A DNA stretch of 64,000 nt from Micromonospora sp. PLK6-60 (GCF_019890675.1 NZ_JAIOAA010000013.1:94174-158173); one strand, 5' to 3'; shown: positions 15,783 to 24,760, numbered from the stretch's first letter. Program-made: numbers and translations. Notes: generated by a model not told the origin, from the sequence alone.

Positions 15783-16874
15783 ATGACCACAACTGTCCCG
15801 CGTCCTCCCGCGAAGGTCTCCTTCCGGGACAGGCTGCTGCGCCTCGCCGAGACGGTCACCACCCCGCTGCTGCCGGACGACTACCTCGACCTGGTCGCGC
15901 CGCTGCGCGCCGGCGCGGACCTGCGCGGCCGGATCGTGGCCGTCGAGCCGGAGACCGCGGACGCGGCGACCGTGGTCATCCGGCCCGGCCGTGGGTGGCG
16001 CGGGCACACCCCCGGCCAGTACGTCCGGCTCGGGGTGGACGTCGACGGGGTCCGCCAGTGGCGGGCATACTCGGTCACCTCGCCGCCCGGTCGCCCGGAC
16101 CGCTGCATCACGATCACCGTCAAGGCCATCGCCGACGGCAAGGTCAGCAACCACCTGGTCCGCCGGGTCCGGACCGGCACCATCGTCCAGCTCGACCAGG
16201 CGCAGGGGGACTTCGTGCTGCCGGCGGCGACGCCGCGCCGGCTGCTCTTCGTCACCGCCGGCAGCGGACTCACCCCGGTGATGGGGATGCTGCGGGCCGG
16301 CGCGCACGGCGACGCGGACGTGGTGCTGGTGCACTCGGCCCCCCGCCCGCAGGACGTGATCTTCGGCCCCGAGGTGCGGGAGCTGGCCGCCCGTGGTGTC
16401 ATCCGACTGGTGGAGCGGCACACCGAGGTCGACGGGCTGCTCGGCCCGGACGAGCTGGCCGGGCTGGTCCCCGACCATCTGGAGCGCCAGACCTGGGCCT
16501 GCGGCCCGGTCGGGCTGCTCGACGCGCTCCAGGAGCGCTGGGCGTCGCACGGGGCCGCCGACCGGCTGCACATCGAGCGGTTCCGCCGCTCGGTCGCCGC
16601 GGTCGGCGAGGGCGGCACGGTGAGCTTCGCCCGCTCGGCGGTCACCGTGGCGGCCGACGGGGCCACCCCCATCCTCGAGGCCGGCGAGCAGGCCGGGGTG
16701 CTGATGCCGTCCGGCTGCCGGATGGGCATCTGCTTCGGCTGCGTGGTGCCACTGCGGGAGGGTGCGGTGCGAGACCTGCGCAACGGGGAACTGACCACGG
16801 CCGAGCCGGGCGACGGGGTGCTCATCCAGACCTGCGTGTCGGCGGCGGCCGGCCCCTGCGACATCGAACTCTGA
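15783..16874 (+). CDS. Ferredoxin-NADP reductase fused to a 2Fe-2S ferredoxin domain (desaturase electron donor)
   Basis: This 363-aa electron carrier starts at ATG 15783. It has an FAD-binding region with RAYSVTSPP (RxYS motif, ~residue 97), a nucleotide-binding region with LFVTAGSGLTPVMGML, and a C-terminal plant-type ferredoxin domain with SGCRMGICFGC at ~310-320 and a fourth Cys near 350. It should pass electrons from NADPH to the di-iron desaturase encoded 14 bp downstream, like the Rv3230c/DesA3 pair of mycobacteria. A 5' hydrophobic/basic stretch may associate with the membrane. Confidence 0.9.
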   Translation: MTTTVPRPPAKVSFRDRLLRLAETVTTPLLPDDYLDLVAPLRAGADLRGRIVAVEPETADAATVVIRPGRGWRGHTPGQYVRLGVDVDGVRQWRAYSVTSPPGRPDRCITITVKAIADGKVSNHLVRRVRTGTIVQLDQAQGDFVLPAATPRRLLFVTAGSGLTPVMGMLRAGAHGDADVVLVHSAPRPQDVIFGPEVRELAARGVIRLVERHTEVDGLLGPDELAGLVPDHLERQTWACGPVGLLDALQERWASHGAADRLHIERFRRSVAAVGEGGTVSFARSAVTVAADGATPILEAGEQAGVLMPSGCRMGICFGCVVPLREGAVRDLRNGELTTAEPGDGVLIQTCVSAAAGPCDIEL

Positions 16875-16888
16875 CGGAGGAACCACAC

Positions 16889-18058
16889 GTGACCGTGATC
16901 CAGAAGAAGGCCCGCAACCCCATCGCGCACCTCAGCGCGGAGGACATCGAGATGCTCGGCAAGGAGCTCGACGCGATCCGCGACGAGGTGATCGCCAGCC
17001 GGGGCGAGCGGGACGCGGCCTACATCCGTCGGGTGATCAAGACGCAGCGCACGCTGGAGATCAGCAGCCGGGCGGTGCTGCTCTTCTCGCTCTTCCCGCC
17101 GGCCTGGCTGATCGGTACCGCGGCCCTGTCGGTGGCCAAGATCCTGGAGAACATGGAGATCGGGCACAACGTCCTGCACGGCCAGTGGGACTGGATGCGC
17201 GACCCGAAGATCCACTCGACGACGTGGGACTGGGACCACGTCTCGCCCCCCGAGCAGTGGAAGCACTCGCACAACGAGCTGCACCACACGTACACCAACG
17301 TGCTCGGCAAGGACAACGACCTCGGGTACGGCATCATGCGGGTCGACGAGGACCAGCCGTGGCACCCGGCCCACCTCGGCCAACCCTTCTACAACCTGGT
17401 CAACGCCGCCTTCTTCGAGTACGGCATCGCCGCGTACGACCTGGAGCTGGGCCGCAACCTCAAGGAGGGCCGGCACAAGTCGCCGGAGTTCCGGGCGCGG
17501 GTCCGGGCGGTCGGCCGCAAGATCCGCAAGCAGGTGCTCAAGGACTACGTCGTGCACCCGTTGCTCTCCGGCCCGTCCTTCCTCAGCACCCTGGCCGCCA
17601 CCTTCACCGCGAACCTGGTCCGCAACGTGTGGAGCCACTCGGTGATCATGTGCGGGCACTTCCCGAAGGGCGTGGAGACCTTCGAGAAGACCTCCATCGA
17701 GGGGGAGACCAAGGGCGAGTGGTACCTGCGGCAGATGCTCGGCTCCGGCAACATCAGCGGCAGCAAGCTGATGCACATCATGACCGGCAACCTGTCGTTC
17801 CAGATCGAGCACCACATCTTCCCCGACCTGCCCAGCAACCGCTACCAGGAGATCGCCCCCAAGGTCCGCGACCTCTTCGACCGGTACGGGCTGAAGTACA
17901 CCACCGGCTCCCTGCCCCGGCAGGTCGCCTCGGCCTGGTGGAAGGTCATCCGGCTCTCCCTGCCCAACCGCCGCGAGGCCGGCCCGGTCCAGGACCGCCC
18001 GATCGACGGCGGATCGGCCGGGGCCCCGCTGCCGGCGCTGGCCGGCTCCGCCGCCTGA
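16889..18058 (+). CDS. Membrane fatty-acid (acyl-CoA or acyl-lipid) desaturase
   Basis: This 389-aa di-iron enzyme starts at GTG 16889, 8 nt after GGAGG. The three histidine boxes are clear: HNVLH at H93, HNELHH at H128 and QIEHH at Q305 followed by IFPDLPSNRY. Hydrophobic segments occur before the first box (~50-80) and around residues 225-260. It introduces a double bond in membrane acyl chains using electrons from the adjacent reductase. The whole cassette faces a PucR-type regulator, so expression probably responds to a lipid or redox signal. Confidence 0.92.
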   Translation: MTVIQKKARNPIAHLSAEDIEMLGKELDAIRDEVIASRGERDAAYIRRVIKTQRTLEISSRAVLLFSLFPPAWLIGTAALSVAKILENMEIGHNVLHGQWDWMRDPKIHSTTWDWDHVSPPEQWKHSHNELHHTYTNVLGKDNDLGYGIMRVDEDQPWHPAHLGQPFYNLVNAAFFEYGIAAYDLELGRNLKEGRHKSPEFRARVRAVGRKIRKQVLKDYVVHPLLSGPSFLSTLAATFTANLVRNVWSHSVIMCGHFPKGVETFEKTSIEGETKGEWYLRQMLGSGNISGSKLMHIMTGNLSFQIEHHIFPDLPSNRYQEIAPKVRDLFDRYGLKYTTGSLPRQVASAWWKVIRLSLPNRREAGPVQDRPIDGGSAGAPLPALAGSAA

Positions 18059-18158
18059 CCGCCGCTGACCAGGGGCGGCGAGCAGTGGCGGTCGCCCCGG
18101 GCAGCTGTCAGACTTGCCGCGGACGACACCTGCCACCGGGGCGAGGGGCGTGGTTGGC

Positions 18159-19670
18159 ATGACGCAGCAGGAGTACGACCTCCGGCCGGACGCCGAGCGC
18201 TTCGACCTGTTCGGCGCCCAGGTGACGCTGCTGGACGCGGCGGCGCTGCTGACCGCGGCCGGCGCCGGCCCGGTCGAGCTGTTCCACGGGTGCGTGTTCC
18301 CGCCGCCGGTGCGCGACGTGCGGCTCACCATCCGGGTGGTGGAGACCGACGTGGTGCCCACCCACCGCTTCGACGCCGAGGTGCGCAGCACGCCCGGCGG
18401 CCGGGCCTCGGGGCTGTTCGCGCTGGGCGCCGTCGGCCCGGCCGGGGTGCTGCTCGCCCGCCGGCTCGCCGCCGCCGACCCGACTGCGGGCCGGGTGGTG
18501 GCCGGCGCGGGCCGGGTGGCGGCCGAGGCGACCCGCCGGCTCGGCCTGGTCGCCCCCGCGCCGACCGTGGTCACCGACCCCGACGAGGCCGGCGCGGCGG
18601 TGTTGCGGGAGGCCGAGGCGCTGGGCCTGGGCCCGGACATCGCGCACCGGGAAACCCCCGACGGCGGCTACACCAGCATCGTGCGCGGATCGGTCGCCAG
18701 CGACGCGGTGACCCCGGCGCACCTGCGGGCCATGATCGGGCTGGTGCTCCAGGCGGTGCGCGAACTGGCCGGCGACACCCCGGAGCCGCGGGTGCTGCGC
18801 GGGCGGACGTACCTGCTCGGCCGGCCGGCGGGGCCGGTCGTCACCGCCACCACCGCGCCACGCAGCGAGACGGTCACCCTGGACATGGTCGGCGGCCTCG
18901 ACGAGGTGGTCGCCCGGTTCCGGGAGATCGCGATCTCCTTCCGGCATCCGGCCGTGATGGCCCGCTGGGGCGCCCGCCGGCCGCAGGGCATCCTCATGTA
19001 CGGCCCGCCGGGCACCGGCAAGACCATGCTGGCCCGGGCGCTGGCCAACGAGGTCGGCGCGGAGTTCGTGGAGATCCGCACCCCGGAGATCCTGGACAAG
19101 TACCTCGGCGGCTCCGAACGCAACATCAAGCAGATCTTCCGGGACGCCCGGCGTTACCGGGAGCCCACGGTGATGCTCTTCGACGAGTTCGACAGCATCA
19201 TCAGCTACGCCGGGGCGGGCGGGGACGCCGCCAGCCAGGCGGTCAACGCGGTCGCGGGCATCTTCAAGCAGGAGATGAACACGCTGATCGAGGAGAACCC
19301 GAACGTCATCGTGGTGGCGACCACCAACTTCCCGCACCGGGTGGACGCGTCGCTGACCCGCTCCGGGCGCTTCGACATCAAGGTGGCCATCCCGCTGCCC
19401 GACGAGCGGGGCCGCGCCGAGATCATCGCCAAGATGATCCGGGAGCTGATCACCAAGCACGAACGGTCCGGCTTCCGGATGTTCGCCGAGGACGTCGACC
19501 CGGCCGACCTGGCCGCGCTCACCGCGGGCCTCACCGGCGCCGACATCCGTGAGGTGCTGCGCCGGGTGCAGCTGGCCAAGGCGATGGCGGAGGCGACCGG
19601 CGCCGGCCCGGTCGGCCCGATCAGCCAGCACGACCTGCGCGAGGGCGTCGCCGGGCTGCGCCAGGGCTGA
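18159..19670 (+). CDS. AAA-family ATPase with an uncharacterised N-terminal domain
   Basis: This 503-aa protein starts at ATG 18159. The first ~235 residues have no recognisable motif and may be a substrate- or partner-binding domain. The C-terminal half is a classic AAA module: Walker A GPPGTGKTM at ~282-290, Walker B VMLFDEFDS at ~337, sensor-1 VVATTNFPHRVD, an arginine finger in SLTRSGRFD and sensor-2 GADIREVLRR. It resembles 26S/SpoVK/vesicle-fusing type ATPases rather than Lon or Clp. The next gene, 81 bp downstream, is of unknown function and may be linked. The target is unknown. Confidence 0.82.
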   Translation: MTQQEYDLRPDAERFDLFGAQVTLLDAAALLTAAGAGPVELFHGCVFPPPVRDVRLTIRVVETDVVPTHRFDAEVRSTPGGRASGLFALGAVGPAGVLLARRLAAADPTAGRVVAGAGRVAAEATRRLGLVAPAPTVVTDPDEAGAAVLREAEALGLGPDIAHRETPDGGYTSIVRGSVASDAVTPAHLRAMIGLVLQAVRELAGDTPEPRVLRGRTYLLGRPAGPVVTATTAPRSETVTLDMVGGLDEVVARFREIAISFRHPAVMARWGARRPQGILMYGPPGTGKTMLARALANEVGAEFVEIRTPEILDKYLGGSERNIKQIFRDARRYREPTVMLFDEFDSIISYAGAGGDAASQAVNAVAGIFKQEMNTLIEENPNVIVVATTNFPHRVDASLTRSGRFDIKVAIPLPDERGRAEIIAKMIRELITKHERSGFRMFAEDVDPADLAALTAGLTGADIREVLRRVQLAKAMAEATGAGPVGPISQHDLREGVAGLRQG

Positions 19671-19751
19671 GCCTTCCGGGCACCACTGTCGTCAGTGGAC
19701 GGCGCTAGCCTGAGCGTGATCTTCTCAGTGCGGTAGCCAAGGAGCCCCCTG

Positions 19752-20444
19752 ATGCTCGATGACATGCGCGTGCTGCGCGACGCGGTGCGCAGATACCGCG
19801 AGGCGGCGACGGCCGCCGGCCTCGACTGGCCCGACCACGGCGAGTCCCCCACCGGGCAGCCGCCGGCAGTGGTCCACCGGATCTTCGGGGTGGACCACAT
19901 CGCGGAGCAACTGACCTGGTTGCAGTCGCAGCGCTGGCCCGACCGGCAGGTGCTGCCCAACGTCGGCTGGCGGATGCCCTGGCCCGAGGACGCCGACGCG
20001 CTGGACTACCTGGGGATGTCGATCGGCACGCCGTTCCCGTGGCGGCAGCAACTGCCCCTGTTCCACTTCGACTACCTGCTCTACACGTTCGTGCTCGCCG
20101 GCGAGCACGAGGGCGAGATCTGGCGGTACGAGATCTCGCCGGACATGGGGGAGACGGTACGGGCAGCGACCAGCCTGGCCGCGCTCTTCGACCAGTGGAC
20201 CAGGGGGATCGCCGCCGGTGTGGTCCGCTACGACGAGGACGGCAAGTGGCTGCTGGTCGAGGGCCTGGCCGGGGCGCCCGACCTCGACCCGCTGGCCTTC
20301 CCGGAGTCGCCGGTGGAGGAGACGCTGCTGCGGGCGCGGCAGCGCGAGTGCGGGGTGGACCTGGCCGTCGTCGAGGACCCCTTCGCGCAGAACGAGGAGC
20401 TGCTCGACGCCATCGACGCCGCCAAGGCGTCGCTCGGCGGGTAG
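19752..20444 (+). CDS. Hypothetical protein, possibly SUKH/SMI1-KNR4-like
   Basis: This 230-aa soluble protein starts at ATG 19752 with AAGGAG upstream. The middle third has the SMI1/KNR4 (SUKH) flavour, with FHFDYLLYTFVLAGEHEGEI and later SLAALFDQWTRGIAAGVVRY. SUKH proteins often serve as immunity or adaptor modules. No toxin gene is seen nearby, so a housekeeping or adaptor role beside the AAA ATPase is equally possible. A GC-rich terminator follows. Confidence 0.55.
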   Translation: MLDDMRVLRDAVRRYREAATAAGLDWPDHGESPTGQPPAVVHRIFGVDHIAEQLTWLQSQRWPDRQVLPNVGWRMPWPEDADALDYLGMSIGTPFPWRQQLPLFHFDYLLYTFVLAGEHEGEIWRYEISPDMGETVRAATSLAALFDQWTRGIAAGVVRYDEDGKWLLVEGLAGAPDLDPLAFPESPVEETLLRARQRECGVDLAVVEDPFAQNEELLDAIDAAKASLGG

Positions 20445-20463
20445 CCGGGCCGCGCGGGTGGGT

Positions 20464-20499
20464 CGGGCCGGGACGGGCGGGTCGCCTCGTCCCGGCCCG
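20464..20499. terminator. Bidirectional terminator between convergent genes
   Basis: A perfect 12-bp stem, CGGGCCGGGACG and its complement, with a 12-nt loop, lies between the 3' ends of two convergent genes (20444 and 20514). Confidence 0.65.
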
Positions 20500-20513
20500 G
20501 CGGTCGGCTCAGG

Positions 20514-21380
20514 TCATGTCGTCAGGCGTGGCTGCCAGCCGTCGCGAAAGCGCACCCCGCGCGGCTGGAGCCGGAGCTGATCGTGCACCGTGCCGGGGAC
20601 CGGCTCGGTGTGCACCGTTTCGGGGCGGTCCACCACCACGCAGACGTCCGCACCGGGCCACCACCAGCCGCAGGAGCGGGCCAGGCCGGCCCAGACGTCG
20701 AGGTGCTCGCTCTCGTCCGGTCCGTACCGGGCCAGGCCGAGTCGCCGCAGCACGTCGTAGTAGGCGATCCAGGACGCCTCCTGCTGCCCGTACCAGCACA
20801 CCGGCAGTGCGGTGTCACCGGCGAGCGCGGCGCGCACGGGTGACCGGAAGCCGTGCGCGAGGCTGCGGTGCAGCGCCACGCGTACGCCCTGGTGCAGCAG
20901 CACGGCGAGCGGAACGCCGCGGTCGAGCGCGGACAGCGGCGGCAGTTCCGGCCACGGTTCTCTGGTCTTGCCCATCCGCACCGGTGACAACTCCGGGTCG
21001 GGGTGCGTGAGGCCCGCGCTCAACGCGGCGCGCAGTTGGGCGACGACCATGGCGAGATCGCTGGCCACCGGCGGTGTGCCGGCGGAACGCGGGTCGCGGA
21101 TCCGCTCGTAGAGCTGGTCGAGGGTGGGCCAGCCGGTGATCAGCGGCAGTGCCTTCGCCGGAGAGTCGACCCATTCGAACCGGGGTCGCGGCCGCGATGC
21201 CCTGGCATAGATGGCGGTCAGACAGCGTTCGGCGGTCGGCCGGTCGGCCGGCGCGGTGGACAGCCCGTGGTCGAGCCACCCTTGGCGGATCAGACTGGCC
21301 TGCTGCCACAGGTCGCGGGCGGTGCCGTCGCGAGCGGGCTGGAGGGGATGCGCGGCGTCGTGCCGCGCGGGGGCGCTCAA
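20514..21380 (-). CDS. Hypothetical protein, DUF6745-like
   Basis: This ~288-aa soluble protein has a TTG at 21380 as the only credible upstream start; no strong ribosome-binding site is visible, so the 5' end is uncertain. The sequence has an N-terminal helical pair with RPRFEWVDSPAKALPLI and a C-terminal Trp-rich part with WYGQQEASWIAYYDVLRRLG and CGWWWPGADVCVVVDRPE. This resembles the N-terminal half of DUF6745/HEAT-like actinobacterial proteins in which a bulky genomic neighbour is described by its own coordinates. No catalytic motif is seen. Confidence 0.5.
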   Translation of the reverse strand: MSAPARHDAAHPLQPARDGTARDLWQQASLIRQGWLDHGLSTAPADRPTAERCLTAIYARASRPRPRFEWVDSPAKALPLITGWPTLDQLYERIRDPRSAGTPPVASDLAMVVAQLRAALSAGLTHPDPELSPVRMGKTREPWPELPPLSALDRGVPLAVLLHQGVRVALHRSLAHGFRSPVRAALAGDTALPVCWYGQQEASWIAYYDVLRRLGLARYGPDESEHLDVWAGLARSCGWWWPGADVCVVVDRPETVHTEPVPGTVHDQLRLQPRGVRFRDGWQPRLTT

Positions 21381-21823
21381 CGCGCCAGGGCGTCGCCGCC
21401 CTTCCGGTAGGAGATCATCATTCGACTATGGCGTACGGGGCGGCGCCGGCGCAACCGGTTACCCGGGCGGCGCGGCGGCGGGCTTTCGCTTGTCGCGTTT
21501 CGCGGTGCGCCCCGGGGTGGCCGGTCTGACACGCTACGAACTTGATGTCGTAGACGAATCAGCCGGCCGGGAGATGCCCGCCGCTTGCCGCATTTTGCGC
21601 CGGAGGTGATTCGTTCACGTCATCAAGTTCGTAGGTTGCGCGACACACCTCCGGCTGCCGGTACCCCCTCAGCCGGATCGACGATCAGGACGGGCGACCG
21701 CCGAACGCCGAACGCCCAGGATCCGTGGGGCAGCCGAGATGCCCGCACGGACGACCTGATCTTGCTCCGCTACGATGCCCCGGACCGGCGTGGGTCGGAT
21801 GGCACCGAGAGGGGCGCGGCAGC
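21381..21823. other. 443-bp intergenic region containing a long inverted repeat
   Basis: No credible gene is seen between the DUF6745-like gene and the lipoprotein gene. Base composition is less extreme than the neighbours, with a TTTTGCG tract near 21593. The main content is the 28-bp inverted repeat listed separately at 21534-21634. The promoter of the lipoprotein gene must lie in the last ~150 bp but was not resolved. Confidence 0.6.
21534..21634. repeat. 28-bp imperfect inverted repeat spanning 101 bp
   Basis: Arms 21534-21561 and 21607-21634 match at 25 of 28 positions. The outer 14 bp (CTACGAACTTGATG and its complement) and inner CGAATCA/TGATTCG are perfect, enclosing 45 bp. The arms are far more A+T-rich than the surroundings. 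It could be a small non-autonomous element or an operator for an unseen regulator. Confidence 0.65.
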
Positions 21824-22690
21824 ATGCAGGCGATGGTCCGGATCGTGCTGGTCGGTTTGCTGGTGGCGGCGACGGGGGCGTGTCACAGCGGCTCAGAGGC
21901 GTCGCCGGCCCGGTCCGATCCGGCGTTCCTGCCGGCGTCCGGGGCCTGCCATCAGACGATGACGGAGGGGCGCCACGACGAGGCGTACCGCCCAATCCCG
22001 TGCAGCTCCCGGCACGAGACGGAAACGCTCCTGGTGAGCAGCTTCGGTGGGGTCGACGCCGAGGCGGAGGCTGCACCGGACGCCGACAGCGAGGCCATGT
22101 TCCGCGTCTACGACGCCTGCGACAGGCGGGCCGAGCAGTGGCTCGGTGGCGACTGGCGGAAGTCCCGGCTGGCGATGAAGGCGTTGGTCCCGAGCGCCGA
22201 CCAGTGGTCGGCCGGCGAGCGCTGGTACCGCTGTGACGTGGCCGAGATGGAGGCACTGGACCTGTGGGTGCCGATCCCCCGGGCCAACAGCCTCAAGGGC
22301 GCCCTCCGCGGGGACTCGCCGATGCTGCTCGCCTGTTTCCGGGAACCCCGGTTCGACGGTGACGATCTGCTGAGCATTCCGCCGGCATCCTGCACCGGGC
22401 CGCACGACACGGAATTCGTCGGTACCTGGCGCTCCGAACTCACGCCGGACGACGAATCGATCTCCGGCGAGGACCTCGACGAGGGATGCTGGGGGATCGC
22501 TGCGAGCTTCGTGGACGTTCCGGAGAAGACGCTGCGCAAGCGGATGCGGATAATGACGACCTTCGTCGAACTGCCGGAGTGGACGGCGGGCTTCCCCGGC
22601 GGCCTCTGCTTCCTGCAAGCGCCGTCACATTCGCTCACCCGGTCGCTGCGGGGCGCCGGTGCCGGGGGCCTGCCGTCCGGCGGTGCCTGA
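21824..22690 (+). CDS. Secreted lipoprotein, septum-formation-like
   Basis: The 288-aa product starts at ATG 21824 (a second ATG at 21833 is possible) with a GAGAGGGG purine run upstream. Residues ~5-22 form a lipoprotein signal ending in a lipobox ATGAC, so Cys at ~residue 20 is probably acylated and the rest lies outside the membrane. The mature part has paired Cys residues, including GACHQ, PCSSRHETE and CTGPHDTE. This is the pattern of septum-formation/DUF4190-associated actinobacterial proteins in which C...SxxH repeats occur twice. The 3' end overlaps the convergent YciI-like gene by 66 bp. Confidence 0.65.
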   Translation: MQAMVRIVLVGLLVAATGACHSGSEASPARSDPAFLPASGACHQTMTEGRHDEAYRPIPCSSRHETETLLVSSFGGVDAEAEAAPDADSEAMFRVYDACDRRAEQWLGGDWRKSRLAMKALVPSADQWSAGERWYRCDVAEMEALDLWVPIPRANSLKGALRGDSPMLLACFREPRFDGDDLLSIPPASCTGPHDTEFVGTWRSELTPDDESISGEDLDEGCWGIAASFVDVPEKTLRKRMRIMTTFVELPEWTAGFPGGLCFLQAPSHSLTRSLRGAGAGGLPSGGA

Positions 22691-23296
22691 CGCGATCCTC
22701 GCCGGTCGCGGATCGCCTCGCCGGTGGCCGTCGGAGCTTCCGTTCAGGACGGGCGACCGGCCGAACGCCCAGTCGTGCACCTCGATCTCGGCGTACCGCG
22801 CGGCGGTCAGCACGGCGCGTGCCTCGTCCGGGTCGGCCGCCCGGACCAGTGCCGCCGTACCCAGCCAGGTCGTGCCGTCGTCGGACAGCAACGGCCCGTA
22901 CGCGATCAGGTCGTGGCGGTCGGCCGGCGCGGTGAGGTCGGCGGCCGGGCCGGTGCCGAGCCCGAGCACCAGGTAGCGGTTGCCGCCGTCCCGGCCGCCG
23001 GGAAAGTCCCACATGGTGCGCCCCAGCGTGTTGCGCCACCGGCGCAGCAGCACGTCCCGGTAGGCGCCCGCCTGGTAGTTGGGCTCGTCGAAGGCGAACG
23101 CCCGGGCGGCCGTCGGATCGGGCAGGTCGAGGATGTGCAGGCTGCCGGTGGGCGTGCGGCCGTCCTGACCGAAAGTCGGCCCACGGGCGATCATCACCGC
23201 CGCATAGCCGTCCATGTAGGACCAGTGCGCTTCGCGCAGTTCCTCGCGCAGGGCCAGCGAGTCCCGGCGGTCGCGGTGATAGCAGAAGAATTCCAT
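22625..23296 (-). CDS. YciI-like (YCII-related) protein
   Basis: This 223-aa protein starts at ATG 23296. The first ~100 residues follow the YciI ferredoxin-like fold: MEFFCYHRDRRDS, a helix, HWSYMDGYAAVMIARGPTF, then LHILDLPDPTAARAFAFDEP. A second, similar half follows from ~residue 105 (LVLGLGTGPAADL ... LIAYGPLLSDDGTTWLGTAA ... VLTAARYAEIEVHDWAFG), so it looks like an internal duplication. The disordered C-terminal ~30 residues overlap the convergent lipoprotein gene. Enzymatic activity is unknown. Confidence 0.65.
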   Translation of the reverse strand: MEFFCYHRDRRDSLALREELREAHWSYMDGYAAVMIARGPTFGQDGRTPTGSLHILDLPDPTAARAFAFDEPNYQAGAYRDVLLRRWRNTLGRTMWDFPGGRDGGNRYLVLGLGTGPAADLTAPADRHDLIAYGPLLSDDGTTWLGTAALVRAADPDEARAVLTAARYAEIEVHDWAFGRSPVLNGSSDGHRRGDPRPARIASGTAGRQAPGTGAPQRPGERM

Positions 23297-23368
23297 GCCG
23301 TGATCCTGCTCGTCGTGCCTGGCGTGGATCGGAAGCGGGGTACCGCCCGGTCGCGTCGGTCTGGTGCT

Positions 23369-24115
23369 TCAGCCGATGGGGATCCGGTAGACGAGGTCGT
23401 ACCGGCCACCCGGTAGCACGATGTCTGCCGTCTCGACCGGTAGGTCGCCGGCAAGGTAGGTCCGCTCGATGGTGTGTACGAACGCGCGGGCCGGAAGGCT
23501 GAGAGCTTCCACCTCACCGGCCGTCGCAGCCCGGAGGCTTACGCGTTCGACGACCTCGCTGAGCCGGACACCGATCACGTCCATGCGGGCCACCACGCCC
23601 GCCGGTCCGCCGGCTTCCGGCCACTCCACGGGCGTGCCCTGTGTGATGGCGAGCGGCTCGTAGGAGGTGGAGAGCTGGATCGGCTCGCCGTCGGCGAGGA
23701 ACCGGTAGGACGTTCGCATCACCGCCGCTCCCGGCTCGACGCCGAGCCGGGCGGCGATCCGCTCATCCGCCTGGTCGTGGCGGCTGTCGTGCTCCCAGGT
23801 CCCCTGCTGCCCGGCGCGAGCCGCGTCGCGGGCGAATGGCGAGGTTGGACCGTCGCCAGCCCGCAGGTCGCGGCCCTGCGCATGACGGACCAGCCGGCGG
23901 GTGTCGCGGACGTACACGCCGGAGCCAGCGCGCCCCTCCACGATGCCCTCTCCCTTGAGTACGGCGATCGCCCACTTGGCCACGGTGCGACTCACGCCGT
24001 ACTGGCGCATCAGGCCGGTTTCCGACGGGAGCTTCGCCCCGGCGGGAAGGTCGCCAGACATGATCGCGGCCCGCAGGTCGGCAGCGATCTTCAGATAGGC
24101 AGGCGAGGTCGGCAT
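23369..24115 (-). CDS. GntR-family regulator (HutC-type)
   Basis: The 248-aa regulator starts at ATG 24115 after GGAGGT. The winged HTH is at ~residues 5-70 with GAKLPSETGLMRQYGVSRTV and LKGEGIVEGRAGSGVYV. The C-terminal UTRA ligand domain has VMRTSYRFLADGEPIQLSTS and ends YDLVYRIPIG. It faces an operon of small proteins across a 104-bp gap holding a perfect 12-bp palindrome. Similar GntR proteins occur in integrative elements (KorSA of pSAM2-type elements) as well as on chromosomes. Confidence 0.88.
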   Translation of the reverse strand: MPTSPAYLKIAADLRAAIMSGDLPAGAKLPSETGLMRQYGVSRTVAKWAIAVLKGEGIVEGRAGSGVYVRDTRRLVRHAQGRDLRAGDGPTSPFARDAARAGQQGTWEHDSRHDQADERIAARLGVEPGAAVMRTSYRFLADGEPIQLSTSYEPLAITQGTPVEWPEAGGPAGVVARMDVIGVRLSEVVERVSLRAATAGEVEALSLPARAFVHTIERTYLAGDLPVETADIVLPGGRYDLVYRIPIG

Positions 24116-24186
24116 TCGAGTTTTACCTCCGGTCAGCCTGCTCAGTCGATCACACCCAACCTGGTGTGCCAAGTTCGCGCGCCCTC

Positions 24187-24216
24187 TTGCCTGAGGCGAA
24201 CCTAGTGCACTAGCTT
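24187..24216 (+). promoter_or_regulatory. Promoter with overlapping GntR operator
   Basis: TTGCCT (24187-24192) and TAGCTT (24211-24216), 18 bp apart, form a candidate promoter. The perfect palindrome CTAGTGCACTAG (24202-24213) covers the spacer and the -10 region. GntR/HutC proteins bind palindromes of this kind, so the divergent GntR protein probably represses here. Confidence 0.65.
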
Positions 24217-24219
24217 TCA

Positions 24220-24759
24220 ATGGCGTCCCGTTACTGCCTGGCTCCGGTCAGCAACCATGCCTGGGAGTGGCGGGACGCCCCAATTGAGCGACCAGCGCCT
24301 GCGCATCTCCAGGGCACGGTCTGTTTCCCATGGTGCGAGGGAGGCCCCTTGGCAACTTCCGGGTACGCGATTGTCCGCAGGCTGATCGGACGACCCGAGG
24401 CCGTGCAGTGCGGCGTCGGCCGGCTTATCCAAGAACACGAGCATGCCGAGGCGCATCAACGGTTGCTCGATCAGGCGAGGCGTTCACGGGATGTGCGGCG
24501 GAACCGCGAGCTGACGCAGGAGGTCCTTACTGCGTCGCTGAAGTCAGGGAACGAAGCGTGCAGCACATCGACTAACGGCCGGCAGCGTGTCGCGTACGAG
24601 GAATATCTCCTCGCCGTCGCGCTGACCCTGGCCCGACGCCACCGGCCGGTGTGGTCGTGGCGGAGGTGGCGGCGGATCTGTCGCTGCGGAGCGGACCTGC
24701 CGTGCCGTTTCCGCCACCGGATGCCGATCGGTCGCGCCCACTGGCCGCAGGGGAGCTGA
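24220..24759 (+). CDS. Hypothetical protein, first gene of the GntR-controlled operon
   Basis: The 179-aa frame is open from ATG 24220. That start is close to the predicted transcription start, so the mRNA would be leaderless or the true start lies further in. The N-terminal part has Cys/Trp motifs (WEWRDAPIE, CFPWCEGG). The middle is a charged helix (HEHAEAHQRLLDQARRSRDV), and the C-terminus has a Cys4-like cluster RICRCGADLPCRFRHRMP. Third codon positions in the first half are less GC-biased than the neighbours, suggesting foreign origin. It runs to within 1 bp of the next start. Confidence 0.5.
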   Translation: MASRYCLAPVSNHAWEWRDAPIERPAPAHLQGTVCFPWCEGGPLATSGYAIVRRLIGRPEAVQCGVGRLIQEHEHAEAHQRLLDQARRSRDVRRNRELTQEVLTASLKSGNEACSTSTNGRQRVAYEEYLLAVALTLARRHRPVWSWRRWRRICRCGADLPCRFRHRMPIGRAHWPQGS

Positions 24760-24760
24760 G

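Noticed and set aside
15881..18640. 919-codon minus-strand frame opposite the reductase and desaturase
   Set aside because: It has no domain-like composition and lies opposite two well-supported genes with histidine boxes and Cys cluster.
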